Shown: in pieces, positions 1 through 7,691 of the stretch
Layout: each line of letters begins with the position of its first letter
Numbering within the stretch: the stretch's first letter is position 1
Origin: Fidelibacterota bacterium UBA6817
Lineage (GTDB): Bacteria > Fidelibacterota > Fidelibacteria > Fidelibacterales > Fidelibacteraceae
Direction: 5' to 3'
NCBI GenBank assembly: GCA_002452555.1
Contig: DKER01000045.1
Span: 1 to 13,199, forward strand
Length of the DNA stretch: 13,199 nucleotides
Position numbers and translations under genes: made by a program
The notes under the pieces: model-generated
The model's database searches: none
The model's input: the letters and a program-made list of their open reading frames with translations, nothing else
What the model was told of the DNA's origin: nothing

Positions 1-118
1 GCCGGTCATGAACGTGCCAGACCCCAGGGGCAATCATTCTGCTTTCCACTGCTCCAAAGGGTGCGGCATAAAGTGAAATAGAGATAAAAACAAGCAGGCA
101 TATTCTTTTTAAAATCAT
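1..118 (-). CDS. Secreted protein, N-terminal fragment (cut by window edge)
   Basis: Only the first 39 codons are present. The reverse strand from 118 reads MILKRICLLVFISISLYA, then APFGAVESRMIAPGVWHVHD. This is a classical Sec signal peptide: basic residues at 4-5, a hydrophobic core at about 7-18, and a small-residue cleavage region near residues 18-24. The mature protein is therefore probably periplasmic, outer-membrane or secreted. A GGAG ribosome-binding site lies about 9 bases upstream of the ATG, which supports this start. It lies downstream of clpB on the same strand, separated by the repeat-rich spacer, so it is probably not co-transcribed with clpB. The visible mature segment is too short to assign a family. 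The product is an exported protein of unknown function. Confidence 0.7.
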   Translation of the reverse strand, partial: MILKRICLLVFISISLYAAPFGAVESRMIAPGVWHVHDR

Positions 119-196
119 GGATTGTAACTCCGGCGTTTTATGAAATATAATAAAATTAATTGGGTACTGGTTAGTATTTGGTTGACGGGAGAAGGG

Positions 197-315
197 CAGT
201 TGACAGTCGGCAGTCCAGTAGCCAGTAGCCGGTAGCCAAAATCAGTAGTCAGTAGCCGGTAACCGGTAGCCGGTAGAAAGCAGTTGACAGTTGTCAGTGG
301 GCAGTCAACAGGCAA
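197..315. repeat. Degenerate 7-bp tandem repeats (CTACYGG / ACTGNCR type)
   Basis: Read on the minus strand, this block resolves into head-to-tail heptamers: CTACCGG, CTACCGG, TTACCGG, CTACTGA, CTACTGA, one 6-base unit, CTACCGG, CTACTGG, CTACTGG, ACTGCCG, ACTGTCA, ACTGCCC. A less regular ACTG/CAACTG stretch lies on the other side. Units vary by one or two bases, so this is an old or continually mutating array. It sits between clpB and the next minus-strand gene. A 66-codon open frame through it is simply the repeat translated and is not a gene. Function unknown. Confidence 0.8.
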
Positions 316-316
316 T

Positions 317-347
317 CAACTTTTTAACTTTCGACTTTCGACTTTCC
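317..347. repeat. Short GAAAGTC heptamer repeat block
   Basis: The minus strand reads GAAAGTC, GAAAGTC, GAAAGTT, then AAAAAGTTGA: three or four copies of a purine-rich unit with 7-bp spacing. It lies directly between the CTACYGG block and the octamer block and differs from both in sequence. The three blocks may be separate expansions of different seeds in one spacer. Confidence 0.65.
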
Positions 348-365
348 ACTGCGAGCACAGCGAGC

Positions 366-437
366 CTAAACGTCTAAACCTCTGAACCTTTCAACGTTTG
401 AGCCCATGAACCCATGAACTCATGAACCTCTCAACCT
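366..437. repeat. Nine phased 8-bp repeats (consensus AGGTTCAN) running into clpB stop
   Basis: On the minus strand nine consecutive octamers can be read without a gap: AGGTTGAG, AGGTTCAT, GAGTTCAT, GGGTTCAT, GGGCTCAA, ACGTTGAA, AGGTTCAG, AGGTTTAG, ACGTTTAG. The invariant core is TT or CT at positions 4-5 followed by a purine or C and then A. The first unit contains the TGA stop codon of clpB, so the array abuts or has grown into the 3' end of that gene. There are no spacers and the dyads are poor, so this is neither a CRISPR array nor an obvious terminator. Confidence 0.8.
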
Positions 438-3010
438 CCAATCATCAATACGCCATTCTTTATTTCGAGTGAATATTTTCCTCCGGGGACAAGTTTCCCT
501 TCAAGAATTTCCTGTGCCAGGCGGTTTTCAATTTCCCTCTGAATAAGTCTTTTGAGAGGACGCGCACCAAAATCAGGATCATATCCTTTTTCAGCCAGAT
601 AATTGCGAACGCTGTCACTCAGACTGACCTGGATATTTTGAAGATTCAGCCGCTTTTGTATCCGTTTGAATTGAATATCTACAATGGCTTTTAGTTGCTC
701 AGGTGTTAAACTGTGAAATGTCATGATTTCATCTATTCGGTTAATAAATTCCGGTTTAAACTGGTCTTGCAACCTTTCCCGTAACATGTGATTCAACGTA
801 TCTAAAGAATTGCCTGATTCAAAGACATCACGTCCAAGATCGGAACCAATGTTTGAAGTCATAATGATCAATGTATTCCTAAAATCGACAGTGCGGCCTT
901 TTCCGTCTGTTAATCTGCCGTCATCTAAAATTTGAAGAAGGATATTAAAAACATCCGGATGCGCTTTTTCAATTTCATCCAGCAGTATTACTGCATAAGG
1001 CCGTCTTCGGATACTTTCCGTAAGTTTACCCCCTTCTTCGTACCCCACATATCCGGGAGGGGCACCGATCAGACGGGATACGGAATGCCGCTCCATAAAT
1101 TCGGACATGTCCAGGCGTATCATGGCGTTTTCGTCATCAAAGAGAAAGTGTGCCAGAGTACGGGAAAGTTCGGTTTTTCCTACACCGGTCGGCCCCAGAA
1201 AAAGGAAAGATCCGATAGGCCGGTTTTCGTCAGAAAGACCGCTCCTGTTTCTGCGAATTGCATTGGAAACAACTTTCAATGCCTCATCCTGTCCAACCAC
1301 TCTTTCGTGCAAATGGTCTTCCAATGTTAAAAGTCGTTCATTTTCAGACTGAAGCATTCGATTCACCGGTATCCCCGTCCATCGGCTTACCACATCAGCA
1401 ATGTCTTCTTCTCCTACCTCTTCTTTCAACAGAGGTGATTCCCCATGCAGTTTCCTAAGTTTCTTTTTCTCTTTTTCCAGTTTTTCTTCCATTTCGATCA
1501 AGGCTCCGTATCGAATCTGGGCGACCTTTTCATAATCTCCCCGTCGCTCTGCGTCTGTTTCTTCCGATTTGAGGCGGTCAATTCCGCTTTTCAGATTCTG
1601 AATACCCTGTATCATGGCTTTTTCTGCCATCCACCTGTTTTTCAGGTTTTCGTGTTCTTTTGTCAGAACCGATAACTGTTTTTCCAGCTCTTTAAGCCTT
1701 TCCACGGAACGGGGGTCTTTTTCCTTTTTAAGGGCTTGCTTTCCAATTTCCAGCTGAATGCGACGCCGCTCAAGTTCGTCAAGTTCTTCCGGCATGCTGT
1801 CAATTTCCACCCGGAGCCTTGAAGCAGCCTCGTCCACCAGATCAATGGCCTTATCCGGCAGGAAGCGGTCTGAAATATATCGACTTGAAAGCCGTGCGGC
1901 AGCGACCAGTGCACCGTCAGTTATTCGAACCCCGTGATGGATATCGTATTTGTCCTTTATCCCCCTGAGAATGGAAACCGTATCTTCTACAGACGGTTCG
2001 CTGACATAAATTTTCTGAAATCTCCGCTCAAGTGCCGAATCTTTTTCAATATATTTCTGGTATTCATTTAGAGTTGTCGCACCCACACAGTGAAGAATTC
2101 CCCTGGCTAGCGCCGGTTTCAGCATATTTCCGGCATCAACCGCACCTTCTGCATTTCCTGCGCCTACAATCAAATGTAATTCATCTATAAAGAGAATTAT
2201 CTGTCCGTTGGAATCCTCTACCTCTTTCAAAACAGCTTTGAACCGATCTTCAAATTCACCCCGATATTTTGCCCCGGCCAGTATTGATGAAATGTCCAGC
2301 ATGATAATCCGTTTGTTTTTCAAGGATTCAGGAATATCCGCATTTATAATCCGTTGTGCCAGTCCCTCCACGATTGCTGTTTTACCGACACCCGGTTCTC
2401 CGATGAGAACGGGATTATTTTTGGTTCTGCGCGCAAGGACCTGAATTGCCCTGCGTATTTCGTCATCCCTGCCGATCACCGGATCAAGTTTCCCCAGCCG
2501 GGCACGTTCAGTCAGGTCAATTCCAAACCGCTTCAATGCTTCATACTTTGATTCCGGGTTTTCGTCCTGAACAGTCTTTCCTCCACGGATTTTCTGTAAG
2601 AGATTTAAAAACAAATCCCTGTTCATTCCTGCTTTAACGAAAAGTTCCTTAAGTCCTTCATGGTCAATGAGAGATAAAAAAAGATGTTCAACACTTACAT
2701 ATTCATCCTTCATGTATTTGGATTCTTTTTCTGCCTGACGAAGAACCGTAGCCATGTCCTTTCCCAGACGGATCTGTGAAACATTACCAAGTCGCGGAAG
2801 TTTATTAATGACGGTCTCTGCCTCTTTTGTGATTTTCTGTAATGAAATATCACTCATCTCTATCAGACGGGGAATCAGCCCTTCTTCCTGGATGAGTAAA
2901 GCATGAAGTAAATGAACAGGGAGGATCTCTTCCTGGCCATATTCTTCAGCAGTGAATTGAGACTGCTGAAGGGCTTCCCTGCTTTTCTCCGTGTATTTAT
3001 CGAAATTCAT
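431..3010 (-). CDS. clpB: ATP-dependent chaperone ClpB (protein disaggregase)
   Basis: ClpB is a cytosolic hexameric AAA+ disaggregase that threads aggregated proteins through its pore together with DnaK/DnaJ/GrpE. This 859-residue protein has the complete family layout. It has a Clp N-domain (about 1-145); NBD1 with Walker A GEPGVGKT (204-211), pore loop GAKYRGEFE (Y249), Walker B ending IDE (275-277) and paired arginines 329-330; a coiled-coil middle domain (about 405-525) that separates ClpB from ClpA; and NBD2 with Walker A GPTGVGKT (606-613), pore loop GYVGYEEGG (Y654), Walker B ILLDE (675-679), FINRID arginine 758 and sensor-2 GARPLKR (815-821). A ribosome-binding site AAGGAG lies 6 bases before the ATG. 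No CIRCE heat-shock element is visible upstream. The stop codon lies inside the downstream octamer repeats. Family assignment is essentially certain; function is inferred from the family. Confidence 0.98.
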   Translation of the reverse strand: MNFDKYTEKSREALQQSQFTAEEYGQEEILPVHLLHALLIQEEGLIPRLIEMSDISLQKITKEAETVINKLPRLGNVSQIRLGKDMATVLRQAEKESKYMKDEYVSVEHLFLSLIDHEGLKELFVKAGMNRDLFLNLLQKIRGGKTVQDENPESKYEALKRFGIDLTERARLGKLDPVIGRDDEIRRAIQVLARRTKNNPVLIGEPGVGKTAIVEGLAQRIINADIPESLKNKRIIMLDISSILAGAKYRGEFEDRFKAVLKEVEDSNGQIILFIDELHLIVGAGNAEGAVDAGNMLKPALARGILHCVGATTLNEYQKYIEKDSALERRFQKIYVSEPSVEDTVSILRGIKDKYDIHHGVRITDGALVAAARLSSRYISDRFLPDKAIDLVDEAASRLRVEIDSMPEELDELERRRIQLEIGKQALKKEKDPRSVERLKELEKQLSVLTKEHENLKNRWMAEKAMIQGIQNLKSGIDRLKSEETDAERRGDYEKVAQIRYGALIEMEEKLEKEKKKLRKLHGESPLLKEEVGEEDIADVVSRWTGIPVNRMLQSENERLLTLEDHLHERVVGQDEALKVVSNAIRRNRSGLSDENRPIGSFLFLGPTGVGKTELSRTLAHFLFDDENAMIRLDMSEFMERHSVSRLIGAPPGYVGYEEGGKLTESIRRRPYAVILLDEIEKAHPDVFNILLQILDDGRLTDGKGRTVDFRNTLIIMTSNIGSDLGRDVFESGNSLDTLNHMLRERLQDQFKPEFINRIDEIMTFHSLTPEQLKAIVDIQFKRIQKRLNLQNIQVSLSDSVRNYLAEKGYDPDFGARPLKRLIQREIENRLAQEILEGKLVPGGKYSLEIKNGVLMIGG

Positions 3011-3034
3011 ATGATTCTCCTTTTTTCTTCAAAG

Positions 3035-3063
3035 ATTATATTGCAAATCCGATGCCATAAACC
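3035..3063 (-). promoter_or_regulatory. Candidate sigma-70-type promoter for clpB
   Basis: On the minus strand a perfect -10 hexamer TATAAT (3035-3040) lies 24 bases upstream of the clpB ATG. A 17-base spacer separates it from GGTTTA (3058-3063), a weak -35. The expected start of transcription leaves a short leader carrying the AAGGAG site. The -10 is convincing. The -35 is poor, so the promoter may be activated or use an extended or alternative sigma factor. Confidence 0.45.
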
Positions 3064-3119
3064 AAAATATGACGTATCGGCGCACCGGTTAAGAAATGTA
3101 TGTCAATATTGCAGTTTTA

Positions 3120-3148
3120 TTGTCATTGTTCATCTCCGTATATTTACA
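3120..3148 (+). promoter_or_regulatory. Possible promoter for the DUF2147 gene
   Basis: TTGTCA (3120-3125) resembles a -35 element and is followed after 17 bases by TTTACA (3143-3148), a poor -10. TATATT (3139-3144) is a better -10 but lies only 13 bases from TTGTCA. The divergent spacer must hold a promoter in this direction, but the exact elements are uncertain. The ribosome-binding site that follows, AGGAGG at 3165-3170, is strong and sits 5 bases before the ATG. Confidence 0.25.
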
Positions 3149-3175
3149 CCATAAATCAAATGACAGGAGGGAATA

Positions 3176-3643
3176 ATGAAAAAAAGTTTGATTTTCTTTG
3201 TTGTTTTATTGCTGGCAGTTGCAACAGTACCGGCGTTTTCTGCTTCAGAAAGTGATATTGTTGGAAAGTGGCTCACGGATGGCGGAAAGTCCAAAGTTGA
3301 AATTGTTAAATCCGGCAAAGAATTTAAAGGGAAAATAGTCTGGCTGGACGAAGAAGTGTATCCGGCTGATGATCCTGAAGCCGGTGTTGTAAAATATGAC
3401 CGGAACAACCCGGATGAAAAACTCCGCCCGCGGCCTATTCTCGGCCTTGAGCTTGTGTGGGGTTTTTCTTACAACGCCAAAGAACATAAATGGGAAAGAG
3501 GACGGATTTATGATCCGGAAAGCGGCAAGACATACAACTGTACCATTAAACTGGATGATAAGGGGAATCTGGATGTAAGAGGTTCGCTGGACAAATGGGG
3601 TCTTGTAGGCCGTACAACTGTTTGGGAAGCCGTTAAAGAATAA
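3176..3643 (+). CDS. DUF2147 family exported protein
   Basis: 155 residues. An N-terminal signal peptide (about 1-23: lysines 2-3, hydrophobic core 5-18, cleavage near AFSA) predicts export to the periplasm. The mature part matches the DUF2147 pattern throughout. It starts with IVGKWLTDGGKSKVEI, continues with FKGKIVWL and a D-x-NNPD-x-x-LR-x-RP-x-LG segment, then W-x-x-GRIYDPESGKTY and finally an LDVRG ... GRTTVW end. The family is a small beta-barrel-like exported domain, common in Bacteroidetes and Proteobacteria, with no established biochemical role. An AGGAGG site 5 bases before the ATG predicts strong translation. The gene is divergent from clpB and ends at a strong hairpin, so it is probably monocistronic. 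The family call is firm; the function is unknown. Confidence 0.92.
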   Translation: MKKSLIFFVVLLLAVATVPAFSASESDIVGKWLTDGGKSKVEIVKSGKEFKGKIVWLDEEVYPADDPEAGVVKYDRNNPDEKLRPRPILGLELVWGFSYNAKEHKWERGRIYDPESGKTYNCTIKLDDKGNLDVRGSLDKWGLVGRTTVWEAVKE

Positions 3644-3664
3644 ATTTCCGGAAAAATAATTCTC

Positions 3665-3692
3665 AAAAGCGGTCTGATTTCAGACCGCTTTT
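3665..3692. terminator. Bidirectional Rho-independent terminator
   Basis: A perfect 13-bp inverted repeat: AAAAGCGGTCTGA (3665-3677) and TCAGACCGCTTTT (3680-3692), followed by TTATT. The G+C core is AGCGGTCTG and the functional loop is probably 4 or more bases. T-runs follow the stem on the plus strand and A-runs precede it, so it can terminate in both directions. It sits between the convergent DUF2147 and glycosidase genes, and its right arm ends on the first base of the glycosidase stop codon. Confidence 0.88.
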
Positions 3693-6376
3693 TATTCTGG
3701 AAGAAAAATAATTCGCATATGATCCAATAATGCCCGGTTTTCATAGCTGTTCATATTTTCATTCCAGGGCATGAATATCAGTTGAATTGAGTGTTGTCCC
3801 TTGTCCATATACAGGATTTGTGAGTTTGAATAACCCCAGTCATCCCACCGTTCATATCCTCGCTGGGGCATGACAACGGTTTGTCTCAGCGTTCCGTCAA
3901 CTGATAACGTTCTGACAGCGCATTTGTTGTCTGTATTGACAGGGCCGCTCCCATTTGCATACCTGAAGTCAACACTGTAAAATCCGCTTTCAGGAAGTAT
4001 AAGGTTAAATGTTGTCTCACGGTTTTCCGTTTTTGAAAGAGGAATATACCCTTTGCCGGTATACCCAGCATATTTTGTATCCATTCCCGGCCCTTGTGCC
4101 TGAATAGTCATAATGGTATTTTTTGGAATGACAACAACCGGTTCACTGAGAAAAGAGGTGTTCCCCATATTGTCAACAGCCTGAAGCTGATACTCATAAA
4201 ATTCGTTTAATGGAATATCGGGAAAGTGCGGGATTGTATTTTCCTGAATCAGAGTTGCATTCCGGTATAGTTTGTATATGTCTGCTCCGGCAACCGGCAA
4301 TGCTTTTATGGTTGATCCATTGAGGAACAGGTGAGGGGTTTCCGGCGACACGTTCCCGCCGGAATGATTCATTCCCTGAAGAATATTATCAGAATGCTTA
4401 AGACGGATTTCAATGTCGTGTTTCCCCGTGAGAGACCCGGATATAAAAGGTCTGTTCATTTTTCTCCCGTTTAAACGGAAAGAATCGACTGTATCTCCTG
4501 TTCCTGAAATTTTGATATTGAGAATTGCGTTCCTGTAAGAAAAATTTTCAATAATAAACCGGTTCCCGTATCCTTCAGGAATAAACGGCTTAAAAAATAT
4601 CCCGTCAGGAAGAAATTCCATACCGGCAAATACCCTGAAAATTAGAGAAAGATTTCCTGCAACGCTCCATAACTGACGATTGCTGTTGATTTGAGTGCCC
4701 ATATAATCACCGGTGCCGGCAACCATATTTTCTTTATTGGTCAGAAAAAGACCGGCAGCTCTGTAAAGTGAGGCAATTCCATGTTCAACCTGTGGACCAT
4801 GTCCGGTTTTTTTAGCGGCCCATGTCCAGTAAGCGACAACAAAAGGCCAGAGCCCGTTGTTATGGTACGGCGGGATATTTGGGATCGCCGGTTCGATACA
4901 GGCAATGCCGTAGGACCCGACAGGAACACTTGACATAATTTGCCGGCTTTTGATGGAATCTGATATTCCAAACAGGATAGACAGGGCTTCACCCAATGTT
5001 TCTGACCGGTTGGACAAAGAACGGTATGTTCGGCCGTAAACAAATTGGCCGTAATATCCCCTTTCTTCAATCCAGAGATAGTTGTTTATTGCCTCGCGGA
5101 TTTGCACGGCTGACCTATCCTGCGTATCGGTCGGTTCATTGCGTTGTTTTGCCATTTTTTCAAGAATTTTATGAGTTTGAAAATGAACCGCATTCGTTCC
5201 CAGGCTTCGGGATTTGTAGATGTCTTTAGGATCCATCCAGACGGGGTAGCTTTGTTCACGCCAGTCCAGAAATGAGGATTCCCCGAAATAAAGTCCTGTT
5301 TCCGGATCCCGCACAGCCTTAAAATCCTCTTCTGCCGAATTCCGGATAATCTCGCAGGATTCTCTCAACCAGTTAGAATCTCCTGTAACACAATACAATT
5401 CCCAGGCTGCAATCGCCCAGGTCATTCTGTCCGTACTGACCGGCCATGACCCGCCGGTTCCCGTATCCTGAATAATTCTTCCGTCTCTCACCTTATGAAT
5501 AAGACTCGTTTTTGATGCCTCCGGTTCAAGGGCTGCCAGGGAAAGATGAATGGAATAACTGATATCCCGGGTCCATACGCCGGGCCACTTAGCTCCGGCC
5601 ATAAATGCCCCGTCTGTTCGGATATTATCAATCAATTCATCAAGAGATAAACGATACATCGCATTAATAAGCGGTATCTGCGTCCTGACAACAGGATAAG
5701 GGGAGTGATCGTGTTTCTGCGTCCATCGTTTTTTCATATCATCCTGAGATGCTTTACGGATGCGGGGAATTGCAAGGGTAATTTCATAGATTCCGTCATT
5801 ATCAGGATCTGTCATCATAAAACGTTCTTGACCCTTAAGTGAAGCAAAATCCCAATCAAGGGGAGGAAGACTGCCGGCAATGTATAATCCTTCAAACGAA
5901 TCCTGATAGAATTTTTCTCCTGTATACAAAGTAAAATATCCCGTCTCTTTAAAGGCTTTGAAAACATGTCTTAGGTCAGCCAGGACAGTAACCGTAACAT
6001 CGTCAGTCAGATATTCATTTCTACATTTCTCGTCATAAAGAGCTTCTGTGGGATCCGGCTTTCCAAAAACGTAAACAGGTGAAATCTGCGGGCTTTTTTC
6101 CGGCGTCAGCAAAAGATGGTGATCTTCTCCGGGACTCCGTTCATTATCATATCCGTTCAGCGAAAATTTAAAATCCAGCACCCTTGGAACAGGTTGTTCA
6201 TATGTGCTGATGTAGTTTGATCTAATTTCTTTATCGGATACAACAACAGCAGAATATTCCCCTTGAATAATCTTTGAGGATGTGATAACAAAATTATCTG
6301 ATTCATACAAAATATTCTCGCGGCTGCACCCTGCCGCAAGCAATACCGATATTACAGGTAAAAGAAAATATTTCAT
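3692..6376 (-). CDS. Lipoprotein with six-hairpin glycosidase-like domain and carbohydrate-binding modules
   Basis: 894 residues. The N-terminus MKYFLLPVISVLLAAGC is a lipoprotein signal peptide with lipobox LAAGC and lipidated Cys17, so the enzyme is anchored in a membrane, probably the outer one. Residues about 161-204 (LYIAGSLPPLDW ... DPDNDGIYEITLAIP) resemble CBM20/CBM48-type starch-binding folds. Residues about 230-600 look like an (alpha/alpha)6 six-hairpin glycosidase. Landmarks are KWPGVWTRDISYSIHLSLAA (263-282), WAIAAWELY (320-328), the DPETGLYFGE region (357-366), YHNNGLWPFVVAYWTWAA (504-521) and SVAGNLSLIFRVFAGMEF (571-588). A beta-rich cap (about 600-662) follows, then an FN3-like stretch (about 680-750) and a CBM6/35-like module (about 755-894, with FRYANGSGPVNTDN and the WDDWGYSN stretch). 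It probably hydrolyses an oligosaccharide, but the substrate and catalytic acids cannot be fixed by eye. The family could be GH15-, GH63- or debranching-like. The GAGG ribosome-binding site is 13 bases from the ATG, which is rather far. Confidence 0.75.
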   Translation of the reverse strand: MKYFLLPVISVLLAAGCSRENILYESDNFVITSSKIIQGEYSAVVVSDKEIRSNYISTYEQPVPRVLDFKFSLNGYDNERSPGEDHHLLLTPEKSPQISPVYVFGKPDPTEALYDEKCRNEYLTDDVTVTVLADLRHVFKAFKETGYFTLYTGEKFYQDSFEGLYIAGSLPPLDWDFASLKGQERFMMTDPDNDGIYEITLAIPRIRKASQDDMKKRWTQKHDHSPYPVVRTQIPLINAMYRLSLDELIDNIRTDGAFMAGAKWPGVWTRDISYSIHLSLAALEPEASKTSLIHKVRDGRIIQDTGTGGSWPVSTDRMTWAIAAWELYCVTGDSNWLRESCEIIRNSAEEDFKAVRDPETGLYFGESSFLDWREQSYPVWMDPKDIYKSRSLGTNAVHFQTHKILEKMAKQRNEPTDTQDRSAVQIREAINNYLWIEERGYYGQFVYGRTYRSLSNRSETLGEALSILFGISDSIKSRQIMSSVPVGSYGIACIEPAIPNIPPYHNNGLWPFVVAYWTWAAKKTGHGPQVEHGIASLYRAAGLFLTNKENMVAGTGDYMGTQINSNRQLWSVAGNLSLIFRVFAGMEFLPDGIFFKPFIPEGYGNRFIIENFSYRNAILNIKISGTGDTVDSFRLNGRKMNRPFISGSLTGKHDIEIRLKHSDNILQGMNHSGGNVSPETPHLFLNGSTIKALPVAGADIYKLYRNATLIQENTIPHFPDIPLNEFYEYQLQAVDNMGNTSFLSEPVVVIPKNTIMTIQAQGPGMDTKYAGYTGKGYIPLSKTENRETTFNLILPESGFYSVDFRYANGSGPVNTDNKCAVRTLSVDGTLRQTVVMPQRGYERWDDWGYSNSQILYMDKGQHSIQLIFMPWNENMNSYENRALLDHMRIIFLPE

Positions 6377-6442
6377 CCGTTGATCTTTTCCTCTACTATG
6401 CCAGAAAAATTACAGGAACAGGATATGTCCCGATAGGCATGA

Positions 6443-6916
6443 TTATCTCAACGCCTGTTGAGCCCAAGATACAGCCCGGTCCAATTCCCCCTCTTTCAAA
6501 GGACCTTCTGTATCTTTGACAATGAAACCTTCCGGCGGAAGAACGGGTTTCCCGCCTTTCTTCCGGAGCAGGGCATCCAGCGGTTCGGCAGCATAACCAA
6601 AGAGCTTAACCATAAACGTGAGAAAACGGTTGTTAATTTCCAGAATATCGATACGTGTGTCAAAAGCTGCAGTTTTTATTCCATCCAGACTTTTTTCCGG
6701 AAGTTTTTTCAGAAAGGATTTGATTGCCGGTGTAGCAGAGAACTTGCGTGTGGGTGAACCGACAAATAAAAGATCTGCTCGGGTCAGGGAATCCGTTGTT
6801 ACCTGAGAGATTCGTTGAATATCCACACTATCATCATCTTTAAAGGATTTTTTCAAAGCCAGTGCAACCTGTTCAGTGTTACCGAAGTATGAATCATATA
6901 CTATCAGAATTTTCAT
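6443..6916 (-). CDS. Flavodoxin-like FMN-binding protein
   Basis: 157 residues, the usual size of a short-chain flavodoxin domain. The start MKILIVYDSYFGNTEQVA is the beta1-loop-alpha1 FMN phosphate-binding site (S9, G12, N13, T14; canonical form S/T-x-T-G-x-T). DLLFVGSPTRKFSATPAIKSFL (48-69) and KTAAFDTR (81-88) match the second and third loops that flank the isoalloxazine ring. It should be a cytosolic one-domain flavoprotein used in electron transfer or quinone/flavin reduction. The partner enzyme is not evident. AAAGGA lies 9 bases before the ATG. The gene follows mgsA on the same strand after 72 bp, and the glycosidase gene starts 66 bp further on. The gaps are wide enough for separate promoters, so an operon is possible but not shown. 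The 110-140 region (EPLDALLRKKGGKPV) is typical of flavodoxin-family proteins of unassigned role rather than of electron-transfer flavodoxin. Confidence 0.88.
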   Translation of the reverse strand: MKILIVYDSYFGNTEQVALALKKSFKDDDSVDIQRISQVTTDSLTRADLLFVGSPTRKFSATPAIKSFLKKLPEKSLDGIKTAAFDTRIDILEINNRFLTFMVKLFGYAAEPLDALLRKKGGKPVLPPEGFIVKDTEGPLKEGELDRAVSWAQQALR

Positions 6917-6988
6917 GTGTCTGAATCCTTTCTGCTTTCATTATTATTTAATGTGCGTTTCTTGAGATTCCCATGTTTCAGATAATGA

Positions 6989-7456
6989 TTAAATTTCTCT
7001 GTTTAAGTAATCAGAGAAATCTTTTATCGTTCTTTCGTATGCTTCATTCATGAGCGGTGAACTGATCATAAAGTCGGCAGTTGAACGGTTACAGGCCGTA
7101 GGAATGTTATAAAGGACAGCTATACGTAAAAGGGCTTTAACATCCACATCATGGGGCTGCGGCATCATGGGATCCCAGAAAAATATCATAAAATCCACCT
7201 TTCCATCAGCAATAAACGCGCCCATTTGTTGATCACCCCCCAATGGTCCTGATTTTAGTTTTGAAATGTGAACAATGGTCTCTTTGCCTGATTTCATCAA
7301 TTGTTCATGAATCGTTTCTTCAATAAGCCGGCCTGTCGTTCCTGTACAGATTAAGTGGTGGGGAATCAAGGTTTCTACATTCCACCGGACCCATTCCATC
7401 AGGTCTTTTTTTCGGTTATCATGTGCCACCAAAGCAATATTTTTAAGCGTTTTCAT
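6989..7456 (-). CDS. mgsA: Methylglyoxal synthase
   Basis: Converts dihydroxyacetone phosphate to methylglyoxal and phosphate, a cytosolic bypass of lower glycolysis used when phosphate is limiting or sugar phosphates accumulate. The 155-residue protein carries all known family residues, each four positions after the E. coli numbering. It has IALVAHD (7-13), the phosphate-binding loop TGTTG (38-42) and SGPLGGDQQ (69-77) with catalytic Asp75, then FFWDP with Asp95, and PHDVDVKALLR with His102 and Asp105. I chose the ATG at 7456. The frame stays open to 7576, but the extra 40 residues are low-complexity and absent from the family, and the family normally begins just before IALVAHD. An AGG site lies 7 bases before the chosen ATG. 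It is divergent from uvrC across a long spacer. Confidence 0.96.
   Translation of the reverse strand: MKTLKNIALVAHDNRKKDLMEWVRWNVETLIPHHLICTGTTGRLIEETIHEQLMKSGKETIVHISKLKSGPLGGDQQMGAFIADGKVDFMIFFWDPMMPQPHDVDVKALLRIAVLYNIPTACNRSTADFMISSPLMNEAYERTIKDFSDYLNREI
6993..7020 (-). terminator. Weak hairpin terminator overlapping the mgsA 3' end
   Basis: A perfect 9-bp inverted repeat, ATTTCTCTG (6993-7001) and CAGAGAAAT (7012-7020), with a 10-base loop. On the minus strand it ends two bases before the mgsA stop codon and is followed by TTTAATCATT. The stem is A+T-rich and the T-tract is broken, so termination would be partial, allowing some read-through into the flavodoxin gene. Confidence 0.35.
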
Positions 7457-7691
7457 AATACAACCTGTTTTTATTGGATAAGTTAAGGTCCTTTTTTGGG
7501 TAGGGGAATGGATTTTTAGATGATGGATGAAGAATGAAGCAGAAAATAACGAGTAATAAGAAGGGATAGGATACAAGGGTTAGTCCCGTATTGTTTCCCG
7601 GAAGATAAGCACGTTGCCTTGCCTGTATGTCGGCGGTCTTTTCGGAACCGGAGTGCTCGATCCAAGGTGTCAATTAGTTGATGATACAGAA

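Noticed and set aside
115..315. Minus-strand open frame of 66 codons
   Set aside because: It is the heptamer repeat block translated; it shows repeat-derived peptide periodicity, has no ribosome-binding site and overlaps the start of the secreted-protein gene.
366..437. CRISPR array
   Set aside because: Units are 8 bp with no spacers and no cas genes nearby.
932..1914. Several frames of 60-130 codons antisense or out of frame to clpB
   Set aside because: Shadow frames of a strongly conserved gene; no independent start signals.
3011..3175. CIRCE heat-shock operator upstream of clpB
   Set aside because: No TTAGCACTC-N9-GAGTGCTAA dyad or recognisable variant is present.
7457..7576. N-terminal extension of methylglyoxal synthase (start at 7576)
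   Set aside because: The extra 40 residues are low-complexity and not part of the family; the ATG at 7456 has a better ribosome-binding context and a family-like N-terminus.
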